From Arcobacter suis CECT 7833 (GTDB lineage: Bacteria > Campylobacterota > Campylobacteria > Campylobacterales > Arcobacteraceae): a DNA stretch of 64,000 nt. The stretch spans positions 248,001 through 312,000 of the forward strand of contig NZ_CP032100.1 in NCBI RefSeq assembly GCF_003544815.1, in the 5' to 3' direction. Under the pieces are notes generated by a model. It made no database searches. It had not been told where the DNA came from and saw nothing but the letters and a program-made list of their open reading frames with translations. Within the stretch, counting starts at the first letter, position 1; each line of letters begins with the position of its first letter. The position numbers and the translations under genes are program-made. Positions 46,085 to 55,106 of this stretch are shown piece by piece.

Positions 46085-47302
46085 TTGAAGATTTACATTT
46101 ATGGTAATCAAAGTTTTAAAAAAGAGATTCACGAAACATTAGATCATTCGAATATTAAATTTAAACTTGATAATAATACTGTAATTGAAGAAATTGAGAG
46201 TCTTGAAAAATTAAAAACAACAATAGAAAATAATCCTAAAGATATTTATCTTATTGATGATGAAAAAATTATTAAAAAAAATTCTTTAAATAAAAAACTT
46301 AAATTTTTAGCTCCAAAAGATGGAATAGAAGAAGAATATTTACTTGATAGTGGAATAGCTGATTTAGCAATTGATTCTTTAAAAGAATTGCCTAAATATA
46401 TAATCAAAAAATATGAAGAATTAAAATTACTTGAGCCTGAAATTGAAGAAGAAAATAAAATTGAAGAAATAAAAAGTTCTATTGAATTAGATGATGAATT
46501 ATCTATGTTATTAGCAAAAGAAAATAGTATAAAAAAGTCAAAATCTGAAGATTTAACGCCAGTTGATGATTTAGATGAAATATTTGATTTAGACAATAAT
46601 ATTGATAATCTTGATGATTTAATAGGTAGTATAGATCGTGATGAAGAAATAAAAGATAGTGATGATTTTGCACAAATAACAAATTTTAATGATGATTTTG
46701 GATTGAATAATATATCATTTGATTATGATGATGACAATGTTTTATATAAAGAAATAGATGAAAATGTTGTCTCAACAAAAAACACAAATATTATTGAAGA
46801 ATTAGATTTTTTAGGTGAAGAAGTAATTGAAGATGATGAAGATGATTTTTCAGATTTAGATAAAGTAAATAGTGAATTATTTGGCGGGTTTGATTTCTTG
46901 AATGAAGAAATACAAGAAGGTACAAAAAAAATTGAAAAAGAAGAAAATATTATAGATTCAGATAAAATAGATGAAGAATTAGTTGAAGAGTATGATTTTA
47001 TGAAAGAATATATCAAAACTGAAGAAATAATACCAACTGAAGAAATAGACCAATCTTTGCAAGGAGATAAAATGAATGATGAGTTTTTTGAATTAGATTC
47101 TTTAAATGAAAAAGATTTATTGGAAGCATTAAATTATAAAGTTGAAGATAATAGTTCTAAAAGTGAATACAAACCACAAGTTTCATCAACAAAAAGTGAA
47201 ACATTAAGTATAGATAGTTCAAATGTAAATGATTTATCTTTATTAATTTCTAAATTATTAAACAATAAAACTTTAGAGATAACTATAAAAATAAAAGATT
47301 AA
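46085..47302 (+). CDS. Acidic low-complexity protein, first gene of flagellar operon
   Basis: 405 residues from a TTG start with a GGG-containing weak RBS. The first about 115 residues look like a folded alpha/beta domain (KIYIYGNQSF, KDIYLIDDEKII, KLKFLAPKDG, ELPKYIIKKYEELK) faintly like a receiver fold but without a clear phosphorylation site. Residues about 115-370 are extremely Glu/Asp/Ile/Asn-rich and likely disordered. The last 30 (DLSLLISKLLNNKTLEITIKIKD) are again folded. It lies 2 nt before fliQ and leads eight or more flagellar genes, so a flagellar role is likely, but I do not recognise the family. Confidence 0.7.
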   Translation: MKIYIYGNQSFKKEIHETLDHSNIKFKLDNNTVIEEIESLEKLKTTIENNPKDIYLIDDEKIIKKNSLNKKLKFLAPKDGIEEEYLLDSGIADLAIDSLKELPKYIIKKYEELKLLEPEIEEENKIEEIKSSIELDDELSMLLAKENSIKKSKSEDLTPVDDLDEIFDLDNNIDNLDDLIGSIDRDEEIKDSDDFAQITNFNDDFGLNNISFDYDDDNVLYKEIDENVVSTKNTNIIEELDFLGEEVIEDDEDDFSDLDKVNSELFGGFDFLNEEIQEGTKKIEKEENIIDSDKIDEELVEEYDFMKEYIKTEEIIPTEEIDQSLQGDKMNDEFFELDSLNEKDLLEALNYKVEDNSSKSEYKPQVSSTKSETLSIDSSNVNDLSLLISKLLNNKTLEITIKIKD

Positions 47303-47304
47303 GT

Positions 47305-47571
47305 ATGGATTTAATAGCTATTGCTGAAAATACTGTAAAAATTATATTAATACTTGGTCTTCCTTCTTTGATTGTAAGCATGATTATTGGGCTTATAATA
47401 TCAATTTTTCAAGCTGTAACACAAATTAGTGATGCTTCTTTATCTTTTGTTCCTAAAATGATTTTTGTTTCAGCTTTTATATTAATTTCTCTTCCTTGGA
47501 TTGGTGATCATATAGAAACTTATACAAAAGATTTATGGAATTTAATACTTATTTTTGGTAATAACAATTGA
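47305..47571 (+). CDS. fliQ: Flagellar export apparatus protein FliQ
   Basis: 88 residues with two long membrane helices (about 15-40 and 50-75) separated by the conserved QAVTQISDASLSFVPK turn. FliQ forms part of the FliPQR export gate in the basal body membrane. It starts 2 nt after the acidic gene and overlaps the next ORF by 4 nt. Confidence 0.95.
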   Translation: MDLIAIAENTVKIILILGLPSLIVSMIIGLIISIFQAVTQISDASLSFVPKMIFVSAFILISLPWIGDHIETYTKDLWNLILIFGNNN

Positions 47572-47987
47572 TCAAAAAATTATATAAATTAAAAAAAAAT
47601 CAAACAGATCAAAAATTAATGCAAAAAGCTCAGCTTATGTCAAAAATCGAACAAATTAATATTGAAATTGTATTAACACAAAATAAAATTGATACTGCAA
47701 GTGTTGAAAAACATGGAGCAATTTCTGACTTTATGATTTTAACAATTCATAAAAATACAATGAAAATGCATATTCAAAAATTAAATAAAGAAAAAAATAT
47801 TTTAAATATGGAAATAGAAAATTTGTTAAAAGATATAATTGAACTTCAAAAAGAAGCGGAACAATTTTCTTATATTTTGGAAGAAGAGAAAAAAGAGTTA
47901 ATGAAAAGAATTTTACAAGCAGAAGAAGAAGCTTCAACGGAATATATACAAAGTAAATATATTAGTAGAAATAAGGATTTAAATTGA
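47568..47987 (+). CDS. FliJ-like coiled-coil protein
   Basis: 139 residues from a TTG start overlapping the fliQ stop. Nearly all helical and charged, with two heptad-rich helices and a hydrophobic kink (HGAISDFMILTIHKNTMKMHI) between them, the size and shape of FliJ, the central stalk of the flagellar export ATPase. Sequence conservation in FliJ is very weak, so the assignment rests on length, coiled coil and location between fliQ and motE-like genes. Confidence 0.55.
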   Translation: MIKKLYKLKKNQTDQKLMQKAQLMSKIEQINIEIVLTQNKIDTASVEKHGAISDFMILTIHKNTMKMHIQKLNKEKNILNMEIENLLKDIIELQKEAEQFSYILEEEKKELMKRILQAEEEASTEYIQSKYISRNKDLN

Positions 47988-48475
47988 TTAGAAATTTTTT
48001 ATTTTTTATTTTATTAGGAACATTATTATTTGCGGTGGAAGAAACAAGTAGTTCTTTAACAAAACAAAGAATAGAGGTAATGGACTTAAAAAAAGAGCTA
48101 AACAACTTTTATAATGAAAAAGAAACAGAATATCAACAGAGAAAAAAAGAACTAGAGGGTATACTTGTTCAAATAGAAAAAGAGAAAACAGCAATACAAA
48201 AGTTGCATGATAAAAATTTAGAAATTTTAAAAGATATAAAGCTAGAAGTTGAAAGTAAAACATCAAAAATATATAATACAATGAAGCCAAAAAATGCCGC
48301 TGACATTTTTAATCAGATGATAGGTGAAGGTAAAATTGAAGATGTTTTTGATATAATGGTAAAATTAAAAGAAAATAATGTAACTCAAATTATGAAATTT
48401 CTAAGTATAGAAAATGCATCTATGATAACCCAAAAATTAGAAAATTATAGTGTAGAAAACGAGAAGAAGGAATAA
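47984..48475 (+). CDS. MotE-like periplasmic flagellar motor protein
   Basis: 163 residues from a TTG start overlapping the previous stop. Signal peptide or anchor (RNFLFFILLGTLLFA), a long coiled coil (about 25-90), then an MgtE N-terminal-like helical domain: MKPKNAADIFNQMIGEGKIEDVFDIMVKLKE. This architecture matches MotE/PDP proteins of Campylobacterota, periplasmic factors needed for stator (MotB) assembly around the motor. Assignment is by architecture and location. Confidence 0.75.
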   Translation: MIRNFLFFILLGTLLFAVEETSSSLTKQRIEVMDLKKELNNFYNEKETEYQQRKKELEGILVQIEKEKTAIQKLHDKNLEILKDIKLEVESKTSKIYNTMKPKNAADIFNQMIGEGKIEDVFDIMVKLKENNVTQIMKFLSIENASMITQKLENYSVENEKKE

Positions 48476-48477
48476 AT

Positions 48478-49011
48478 ATGGCAGATGATCAAGAATCAAG
48501 AGGTTCAGGTAGTGGAAAAGGTTTAATGATTGTATTAATAGCCTTAGTAGTAATTCTAATTTTTGCTGTTATTGGGGGCGGTTATTTTCTCTATTCTCAA
48601 GGTGCAGTAGGAAATAATAATAATTCATCAGCTTCACATGAAGAAGTTAAAAAAGAAGAATCTTCAGATAAAGGTGAATCTTTTAAAGCAGATATTACTG
48701 ATTTAGTTTTAAACTTAACAGATTCACGAGGAAAAGAAAAATTAATGAAATTATCTTTTTCTATTAAAAGTAATGAACCAACAATTGCTGCAATTGTAGA
48801 ATCGTATAAAGCAGAAATTGTGGATGTAGTAATCTCTCAAATAAGTTCAAGAAGTTCAGAGGAATTATTAACTGTTGGAGGTAAAAATTTATTAAAAGAT
48901 GAATTATTACAAGATATTAATAATGTAATAAATGAAGTTACTAAATCAAAACCTGAAATAGCAAAAAATAGTGTTAAACAAATATTGTTTACAACTTTTG
49001 TAATTAAATAA
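48478..49011 (+). CDS. fliL: Flagellar basal body-associated protein FliL
   Basis: 177 residues: a short cytoplasmic Gly/Ser-rich start, one membrane helix (about 17-40), a disordered Ser/Lys/Glu linker, then the FliL periplasmic domain (DITDLVLNLTDSRGKEKLMKLSFSI, with a C-terminal VKQILFTTFVIK). FliL associates with the stator and supports torque. It begins 2 nt after the motE-like stop and its own stop overlaps the next start by 1 nt. Confidence 0.92.
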   Translation: MADDQESRGSGSGKGLMIVLIALVVILIFAVIGGGYFLYSQGAVGNNNNSSASHEEVKKEESSDKGESFKADITDLVLNLTDSRGKEKLMKLSFSIKSNEPTIAAIVESYKAEIVDVVISQISSRSSEELLTVGGKNLLKDELLQDINNVINEVTKSKPEIAKNSVKQILFTTFVIK

Positions 49012-49439
49012 TGATACTTGCAGTTAAAAGAAATAAAAAAAGAAATCTATTAAAGATTTTTATTTTATTATCTTTAGTTGGTATGTTTGGAGCTTATTAT
49101 TTTTATGTAAATAAAAATTTTCAAGAACAACAACAAAAAGAGTTAGAAACAAAACAAGCTTTAAAACTGCAAGAAGAAAAAAAAGAAAAAGAAAAAAAAG
49201 ATATTGAAAAAGCTATTTTAACGGAAATAGAAAAAGCAATAGATTTAGTTGGACAAGAAAATATTAAACACGTTAAAATCATTGAAGATAAAGTTATAAT
49301 TATTTGTGAACCAACAACTAATCTTGATGCATTAATGGTAAGATACGGAGCTATGGCGCTCATTAAAAAAACGCTAAATGAAATAATAATAGCAGTTGAC
49401 ATAAATTTTATATTAAAAAGTAGATTAAATGCAAAATAG
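49011..49439 (+). CDS. Unrecognised membrane-anchored protein between fliL and flgH
   Basis: 142 residues: basic N-terminus (KRNKKRNLLK), one membrane helix (about 15-33), a Glu/Lys/Gln coiled coil (about 36-70), then a small alpha/beta domain of about 70 residues (AIDLVGQENIKHVKIIEDKVIIIC, MVRYGAMALIKKTLNEIIIAVDINFI). The topology is N-in with a periplasmic domain. It overlaps fliL by 1 nt and flgH by 11 nt, which strongly suggests a flagellar role. I recognise no family. Confidence 0.7.
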   Translation: MILAVKRNKKRNLLKIFILLSLVGMFGAYYFYVNKNFQEQQQKELETKQALKLQEEKKEKEKKDIEKAILTEIEKAIDLVGQENIKHVKIIEDKVIIICEPTTNLDALMVRYGAMALIKKTLNEIIIAVDINFILKSRLNAK

Positions 49440-50133
49440 TTTTATGATTATATTTATTTTAGTGTTTTTTAGTGCTTGCACTGCTTCAAAAGAAGAGTTA
49501 GTTTTTGAAAAACCAGAAATCCAAATACCTAGAAAAAGTCCTGAACCATTAAAAAATAAAGGTTCTTTATATTCTATGCAAGGAACTTCTTTATTTGCAG
49601 ATAAAAAAGATTTACAAGTTGGTGATATTATTCAAATAGTAATAAGTGAAGATTTAACATCAAAAAGTAATAATAAAAGAGAACTAACAAGTACAAGAGA
49701 TAATAGTTTAGGTGGAGGATTACTAGCCGCAACTGGAACTAATACTTTAGGTGGAGCTGTTGGAAGTGCAGCGAATGATTTTAATTCAAATCTTGGTGTG
49801 AATTTTAAATCAAATAGTTCTGCTTCTGATAAAGGAAAAGTTAAAACTGAGTTGGATGAAACTTTTGCCACAACAATTTCTGCAATTATTGAAGAGACTT
49901 ACCAAAATGGTAACTATTATATAAAAGGTAGAAAAGAGATGTTAATCGAAGGACAAAGACAAGAAATAATTGTAAGTGGAGTAATAAGACCTTATGATAT
50001 TACTTCTGATAATTCTATAAATTCTTCTCAAATAGCAGATTTAAAATTACTATATGATAAAGATGGTACTGAATCAGATATTTTAGAAACACCTTGGGGA
50101 TTGAAATTAATAAGATCAATATGGCCATTTTAA
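49429..50133 (+). CDS. flgH: Flagellar L-ring lipoprotein FlgH
   Basis: 234 residues. Lipoprotein signal peptide with lipobox FFSAC (Cys17 or so), then family blocks GSLYSMQGTSLFADKKDLQVGDIIQIVISEDL, a Gly/Ser/Ala-rich segment, and GNYYIKGRKEMLIEGQRQEIIVSGVIRPYDI. It forms the outer-membrane ring around the rod with FlgI. Starts inside the preceding gene (11-nt overlap). The RBS-independent tight packing suggests coupled translation. Confidence 0.95.
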   Translation: MQNSFMIIFILVFFSACTASKEELVFEKPEIQIPRKSPEPLKNKGSLYSMQGTSLFADKKDLQVGDIIQIVISEDLTSKSNNKRELTSTRDNSLGGGLLAATGTNTLGGAVGSAANDFNSNLGVNFKSNSSASDKGKVKTELDETFATTISAIIEETYQNGNYYIKGRKEMLIEGQRQEIIVSGVIRPYDITSDNSINSSQIADLKLLYDKDGTESDILETPWGLKLIRSIWPF

Positions 50134-50190
50134 TCTAATTTTAAGAAATGTAATGTAATAATTTGTAAAATTATACCTAAAGGAGGTTCT

Positions 50191-52071
50191 ATGCTAAGTA
50201 CATTGAGTGTTTCACAAACGGGACTGAATGCTGCTAAAATTGCAGTTGAAAATGTGTCTAACAATATAGCTAATGAGAATACTGCTGGGTATAAAAAAAG
50301 AGTTATTCAACTTAGTGAATTAGAACAAATGGATGCACAATTCGCAGGTCGAGGTGTTAGTGTTGATGGTACATTTAGGATTACGTCTCAATATATGTAT
50401 GACAAACTTGTGTCAGAAAATAGTAAGTTAAACTATTATGATAAATTGTCAAGTATGCTAGGAAGTGTTGAATCAACATTTAAAGAGACATTAGATAGCG
50501 GTTTAACAGCAGATTTAAATAGATATTATCAATCTGTTGAAAATTTAAGATCTAATCCAAGTTCACAAATATATAAAACAGCTTTACAAAATCAGGGTAA
50601 AATTCTAGTTGAATCTCTACAAAATTTATATACAAGTGTAGAACAACAACAAGTGGGTGAAAAAAAAGAGTTATATAAAAATGTAGAAAATGTAAATAGT
50701 ATCTTAAAAGAAATAGGTCAGTTAAATGAAAAAATACAAAAATATGGACAAAGTAATGACTTACTTGATAAAAGAGATCAACTAGAATTAGAGCTATCAG
50801 GTTACGTAGATATAAATGTAAATAGAGATACTGATTATTATGAACTAAAAATAGGTGGTGAAACAGCCATTAGCAGTAATACAAATGTTAGAACTATTGA
50901 AGTTAAAGAAGAAGATACTTTACAAAAAGATAAATATACTTTAATAGATTCAAGTGTAATACCTAATGTTGTACATGATGCACTAAAATATAATGAAGAT
51001 TTTACACCAAAAGCAATTGATGCAAATGATGTAGTTACTTATAAATTGAATAATGAATTTGAAGTATCTGTTACTATGGGTGAATTAATATCAATGGACT
51101 GGGATGGCGATGGCACTGTTACAACAGAAGCGGTAACTACTTCAAATTTAACAAGAGCTTTAGTTCATAAAATAAATTCAAGTTCAGATATGAAAAATTC
51201 AATAACAGCATACAATGGAGATTATTCTATTGATGCTAATGGAAATAAAGTTACTAAGAATTTTCAAGATAATTTTTTAAGAATTGAATCAAAAGATGCT
51301 GGAATTGGAAATCAGTTTGATGGAAGAATTAGCATTGAAAAAAGAGATAATACAAATCCAGCAATAGTTGATAGTAGAGAATCTATTTATAGAAATGAAT
51401 CTCAAAGTACAGATCCTGAATCAAGAGTTTATATATCAATATATGACAAAGAAATATCAGTTAAGAATGGTATTATAAAAGCCCAAACTGAAAATTTATC
51501 ATCAGATTCACCTAATAATAAATTTCAAGGATATTTAGATAGATTAGATGCTTTTGCACAAACTTTAGGTGATATTTCAGATAAATATATTAAAACAGGA
51601 ACAGACAAGTATATTTATGGAGAAGCGGCAAGTGATGAATCATTAGGAGTAATTAATTCTTTAGGTTTATTTAGTGGTTCAGGTGTAAAAACTCTAAAAT
51701 TTAATGATAGTTTAGTAAATGAGTTAACACAAGATAAATTAGATTATTTAGCAACTATACAATGGAAAAGTGACTTGTCTTATGATGGAAAAGGACAAAA
51801 TGTTGTTACAACAAAAAAAGCTTCTTTATCTGAGTTTTTTAGAGATTTAAGAGTAACTGTTTCAGCAGATAAAGAGAGTGTTAATTTTCTAAAAGAAACA
51901 CAATCTGGTGTAAAGATGTCAATTCAATCTTCGTATGATCAATTAACAAAAGTTGATAAAGATGAAGAAATGTTAGATTTAATGAAGTTTCAAGCAGCTT
52001 ATACTGCAAATGCTAAGATAATTACAGCAATAGATGAAATGTTGCAAACTTTACTTGGCTTAAAAAGATAA
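50191..52071 (+). CDS. flgK: Flagellar hook-associated protein FlgK (HAP1)
   Basis: 626 residues. The N-terminal rod/hook motif is TLSVSQTGLNAAKIAVENVSNNIANENTAGYKKR-like, and the C-terminus DLMKFQAAYTANAKIITAIDEMLQTLL is typical. The central region (about 230-520) is variable. It joins hook and filament. RBS AAAGGAGG is perfect. TTATACCT upstream at about 50171 may be a -10. It is separated from flgH by 57 nt but is probably on the same transcript. Confidence 0.93.
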   Translation: MLSTLSVSQTGLNAAKIAVENVSNNIANENTAGYKKRVIQLSELEQMDAQFAGRGVSVDGTFRITSQYMYDKLVSENSKLNYYDKLSSMLGSVESTFKETLDSGLTADLNRYYQSVENLRSNPSSQIYKTALQNQGKILVESLQNLYTSVEQQQVGEKKELYKNVENVNSILKEIGQLNEKIQKYGQSNDLLDKRDQLELELSGYVDINVNRDTDYYELKIGGETAISSNTNVRTIEVKEEDTLQKDKYTLIDSSVIPNVVHDALKYNEDFTPKAIDANDVVTYKLNNEFEVSVTMGELISMDWDGDGTVTTEAVTTSNLTRALVHKINSSSDMKNSITAYNGDYSIDANGNKVTKNFQDNFLRIESKDAGIGNQFDGRISIEKRDNTNPAIVDSRESIYRNESQSTDPESRVYISIYDKEISVKNGIIKAQTENLSSDSPNNKFQGYLDRLDAFAQTLGDISDKYIKTGTDKYIYGEAASDESLGVINSLGLFSGSGVKTLKFNDSLVNELTQDKLDYLATIQWKSDLSYDGKGQNVVTTKKASLSEFFRDLRVTVSADKESVNFLKETQSGVKMSIQSSYDQLTKVDKDEEMLDLMKFQAAYTANAKIITAIDEMLQTLLGLKR

Positions 52072-52082
52072 AAGGATAAATC

Positions 52083-53429
52083 ATGGCTAATGGAGTTTTA
52101 GGATTAGGTTCAGGTCAAGCAGCATCTTTAAATAGTGAATTAATTGAAAAATTAAAAACGGCAGAAAGAAAATCAACAGTAGAACCAATTGAAACAAAAA
52201 TAGGTAAAATGACTACTGAAAAAACAACTTTTTCAACAATTGAAGCAAAAGTAGCAGAATTTTTAGAAACTGTTAAACCTTTTGACTTATTTATTTCAGG
52301 TGGACTTAATGCATTTGAACAAAAAGGCGCAACAACTTCTGGAGATTCAGTTACTTTTGATGCTGCTGATGCAAAATCTTTAAGTAAAGGGTTTACAAGT
52401 GTTGATATAACTCAGCTGGCACAAAAAGATGTATATCAATCAAATAATGTAGATGAAACAACAAAAAATGCAAAAATAAATCAAGGTTCATTAGTTATTA
52501 ATGGTCAAACTTTTGATACAACAAATAAAAGTTATCAAGAACTGGCTACTGAAATATCTAAAGAATCAGGAATGTCAGCATCTGTAGAACAAGTAGGAAC
52601 AAATTCTTATCGACTGATTGTAAAAAGTCAAGAAACAGGACTTGATAATAAGTTGAATATTAGTGGAGCAGCAAGTCAAGCTTTAGGTTTTACTACTGAT
52701 GGAACAACTACAAATGCAACTAATCATATATTAGAAGCTAAAAATATGATTGCAAAAGTTGATGGTGTAGAATATAACGTAGCAACTAATAATATAACAG
52801 TTGATGGACTTAAAATTATAGCAAATAAAGTTGGAGTATCTACTATAACAGTTACTGATGATACTTCAAAGCTTGAAACTCAGATGAAGAATTTTGTAGC
52901 AAAATATAATGAACTTTTAACACTTGTTGATACTGAAGTATACAAGTCAGATTCGTCTTTAGATGATAAATCATCTATTAAAAGTATAATGAGTCAAGTA
53001 AAAGATAAATTATTTAGCTCATATGGTCCAGATAGTGATAAATCATTATTTAATTTTGGTGTAGAACTTGATAAAAATGGTGGTTTATCGTTGAATACTA
53101 CTAAATTTAATAAAGCAGTTCAAGATGATTTACCTGGCTTGAAAGATTTATTTATAGGTAGTGCAGAAAAAAAAGGTTTAGGAACAATATTAAAAGAAAC
53201 AATAGATGAAATGAGATATGTTGGTGGAACACTAAATTCTTATGAATCTGCAATGACAAAAAGAGAAACTAAACTAAACGAAGAAAAAGATAAAGCAGAA
53301 AAATCATTAAATGCAAAATATGAACAATTAGCATTACAATTTAGTTCTTATGGTGCTCTTATAAATCAAATGGAATCATCATTTTCAGGATTAAAAATGA
53401 TGATTAGCCAATCAACTTCAGGTAATTAA
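52083..53429 (+). CDS. fliD: Flagellar filament cap protein FliD (HAP2)
   Basis: 448 residues with FliD N-terminal domain (NSELIEKLKTAERKSTVEPIE, about 18-38), the central domains, and the C-terminal coiled coil (YESAMTKRETKLNEEKDKAEKSL with YGALINQMESSFSGLKMMI). It caps the growing filament and is a filament-assembly scaffold. RBS AAAGGA; 11 nt after flgK. A terminator follows, and fliS has its own promoter. Confidence 0.93.
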   Translation: MANGVLGLGSGQAASLNSELIEKLKTAERKSTVEPIETKIGKMTTEKTTFSTIEAKVAEFLETVKPFDLFISGGLNAFEQKGATTSGDSVTFDAADAKSLSKGFTSVDITQLAQKDVYQSNNVDETTKNAKINQGSLVINGQTFDTTNKSYQELATEISKESGMSASVEQVGTNSYRLIVKSQETGLDNKLNISGAASQALGFTTDGTTTNATNHILEAKNMIAKVDGVEYNVATNNITVDGLKIIANKVGVSTITVTDDTSKLETQMKNFVAKYNELLTLVDTEVYKSDSSLDDKSSIKSIMSQVKDKLFSSYGPDSDKSLFNFGVELDKNGGLSLNTTKFNKAVQDDLPGLKDLFIGSAEKKGLGTILKETIDEMRYVGGTLNSYESAMTKRETKLNEEKDKAEKSLNAKYEQLALQFSSYGALINQMESSFSGLKMMISQSTSGN

Positions 53430-53436
53430 TTTTTAT

Positions 53437-53470
53437 AAAGAAAAAGGATTTTTCCCTTTTTCTTTTCTTC
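53437..53470 (+). terminator. Terminator after fliD
   Basis: An 11-bp stem, AAAGAAAAAGG (53437-53447) with CCTTTTTCTTT (53455-53465), and a 7-nt loop, followed by T/C-rich sequence. It separates fliD from fliS, whose likely -10 (TATACT 53494-53499 or TATAAT 53489-53494) is just downstream. Confidence 0.7.
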
Positions 53471-53534
53471 TTCATAATTAAGCAAATATATAATATACTG
53501 ACAAACAAAAATGATTATTATGAGGAATAAAAGT

Positions 53535-53891
53535 ATGGGAATAGAAGTATATAATCAACAAAATGCGATCTCGGATGATCCTTATGTTTTAGTATTAAAA
53601 CTTTATGAGGGTGTAATAAAATACCTTTCATTTGTAAAAAGTGCTATGGAAGAAAAAAATGTTGAAGTAAAATTTACTTACATAAATAAATCAATAGCAA
53701 TTTTTGACGAATTGAGAAATGTATTAGATTTTGATGGTGGAGAAGTTGCATATTATTTAGATGGTTTATACTTATACCAAATTGAAACTTTATTTAGTGC
53801 TGGAATTGATGATAATATCAATGCAGTTAATCAAGTTATGAAAGTTACTCAAGGATTAATTGACGCATGGAAAGAAGAAACAGGTCTTTAA
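53535..53891 (+). CDS. fliS: Flagellin chaperone FliS
   Basis: 118 residues from ATG 53535, preferred over ATGs at 53511 and 53520 because GAGGA lies 8 nt upstream and because the protein then begins GIEVYNQQNAISDDPYVLVLKLYEGVIKYL, the standard FliS start. It is a four-helix bundle that binds the C-terminus of flagellin and prevents early polymerisation. It overlaps the next small gene by 25 nt. Confidence 0.9.
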   Translation: MGIEVYNQQNAISDDPYVLVLKLYEGVIKYLSFVKSAMEEKNVEVKFTYINKSIAIFDELRNVLDFDGGEVAYYLDGLYLYQIETLFSAGIDDNINAVNQVMKVTQGLIDAWKEETGL

Positions 53892-54136
53892 AAGCATTGA
53901 GTGAATTGGTTTATATCGATTCACTTGATTCATTTGAAAAAGCAGATAGCTTAGTAAAATGGTATGATAATTATTTGGCTAATGATTCAATTTCAGATTT
54001 TGATTTAGAGTTAGAAGACTTAAAAAAACTTCAAGAACTTTTTTTTAAGAATATAAATTTCTTGAAAGCTCACAAAGAAGAGACAAGATTAGAACTTGTT
54101 AAAATGCAAAAAATGAAAAGGTTTTTAAAGAATTAA
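53867..54136 (+). CDS. Small helical protein after fliS, FliT-like candidate
   Basis: 89 residues, all helical, Leu/Lys/Glu-rich, with two amphipathic helices (about 8-33 and 44-85). A small helical gene directly after fliS is normally fliT, the FliD chaperone, and the size fits. The sequence is not diagnostic. The ATG at 53867 lies within fliS; a TTG at 53897 is an alternative start. The 3' end overlaps tilS convergently by 12 nt. Confidence 0.55.
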   Translation: MERRNRSLKALSELVYIDSLDSFEKADSLVKWYDNYLANDSISDFDLELEDLKKLQELFFKNINFLKAHKEETRLELVKMQKMKRFLKN

Positions 54137-55105
54137 TTCTTTTAAATCTATATTTTTCCAAAAAATATAAGCTCTTATATTTTTTGGTATTTTATTTGTT
54201 CTATAACTCTCTTTAGATTTTTTATCCATAATTTCATTACAGTTTGGAGCAATCCAAATATAATCTTCCAAAATTGAGATATTTATTTTATGTGAAATGG
54301 TAATCTCTTTTTGTTTTAAAATCTCATTTCTTTGGGCATTTGAGAGTAAAATTCCTCTTTTTTTTAAACTTAAATCAATAGTTCGAATATTTAAATTATC
54401 ATCTTTTTGATTTAAAAATATTTCTAAGTCTTCTATTTTTTTTATTGGATTATTTTGAATACTCAAAGAGTTTAAATCATTTTGTAGATATTCAAAAGAT
54501 TTTTTTACTCCACTATTAAATTCTTCTAAAAATTTATTTGAGAAATTATGTCTAAAATAGTTTCTTTTATATTTTTCATCAAAATTTGATTCATCAACAA
54601 AATATTTGTGATTATATTCTTTTAAATACATTTCTAATTCATCTTTTGTGATATTTAAAAGTGGTTTATAAATTTTGTAGTTTTCTTTTTGTTCAAACTC
54701 ATTAAACCCAATGAGTTCAACTAAACCTGCACCTTTTGATAGTTGCATCATAAACCACTCTAATTTATCGTTTAATTGGTGTGCTGTGATTAGATTTTCA
54801 TAAGAGTTTTCTAAAATAGTTTCTTCAAAAAATTTATATCTTATATCCCTTGCAGTTTTCTCAAAGTTTGAATTATTTTCAAGGGTAATATCTTTTATAA
54901 AAATAGATTTGTTATATTTTGAAGCAAGTTCTTTTGCATAAGAGATTTCATCTTTGCTTTGAATTCTTAAATTATAATCAACAATAGCAATATCAAAGGG
55001 AATATTTTGTTTTAAAAGTAAAAAAAATAGTGCAGTAGAATCAACTCCTGCTGAAAAAGCTAGCAGGTTTTTTTGATTTTTAACTACACTAAAATCTAAA
55101 TTCAT
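54125..55105 (-). CDS. tilS: tRNA(Ile)-lysidine synthase
   Basis: 326 residues, the shorter TilS form found in Campylobacterota. The ATP-pyrophosphatase P-loop reads FSAGVDSTALFFLL, with Ala in place of the second Gly of SGGxDS. Other signatures are NYNLR after the second strand, AHQLNDKLEW and RNYFRHNF. It lysidinylates the wobble C34 of tRNA-Ile(CAU) so it reads AUA; AUA codons are abundant in this window. It is 1 nt from rimO. Confidence 0.93.
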   Translation of the reverse strand: MNLDFSVVKNQKNLLAFSAGVDSTALFFLLLKQNIPFDIAIVDYNLRIQSKDEISYAKELASKYNKSIFIKDITLENNSNFEKTARDIRYKFFEETILENSYENLITAHQLNDKLEWFMMQLSKGAGLVELIGFNEFEQKENYKIYKPLLNITKDELEMYLKEYNHKYFVDESNFDEKYKRNYFRHNFSNKFLEEFNSGVKKSFEYLQNDLNSLSIQNNPIKKIEDLEIFLNQKDDNLNIRTIDLSLKKRGILLSNAQRNEILKQKEITISHKINISILEDYIWIAPNCNEIMDKKSKESYRTNKIPKNIRAYIFWKNIDLKELIL

Positions 55106-55106
55106 A

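Noticed and set aside
46246-47016. Ser-rich minus-strand ORFs in the acidic gene
   Set aside because: They are antisense to Glu/Asp-rich codons, which automatically read as Ser/Phe/Ile in reverse.
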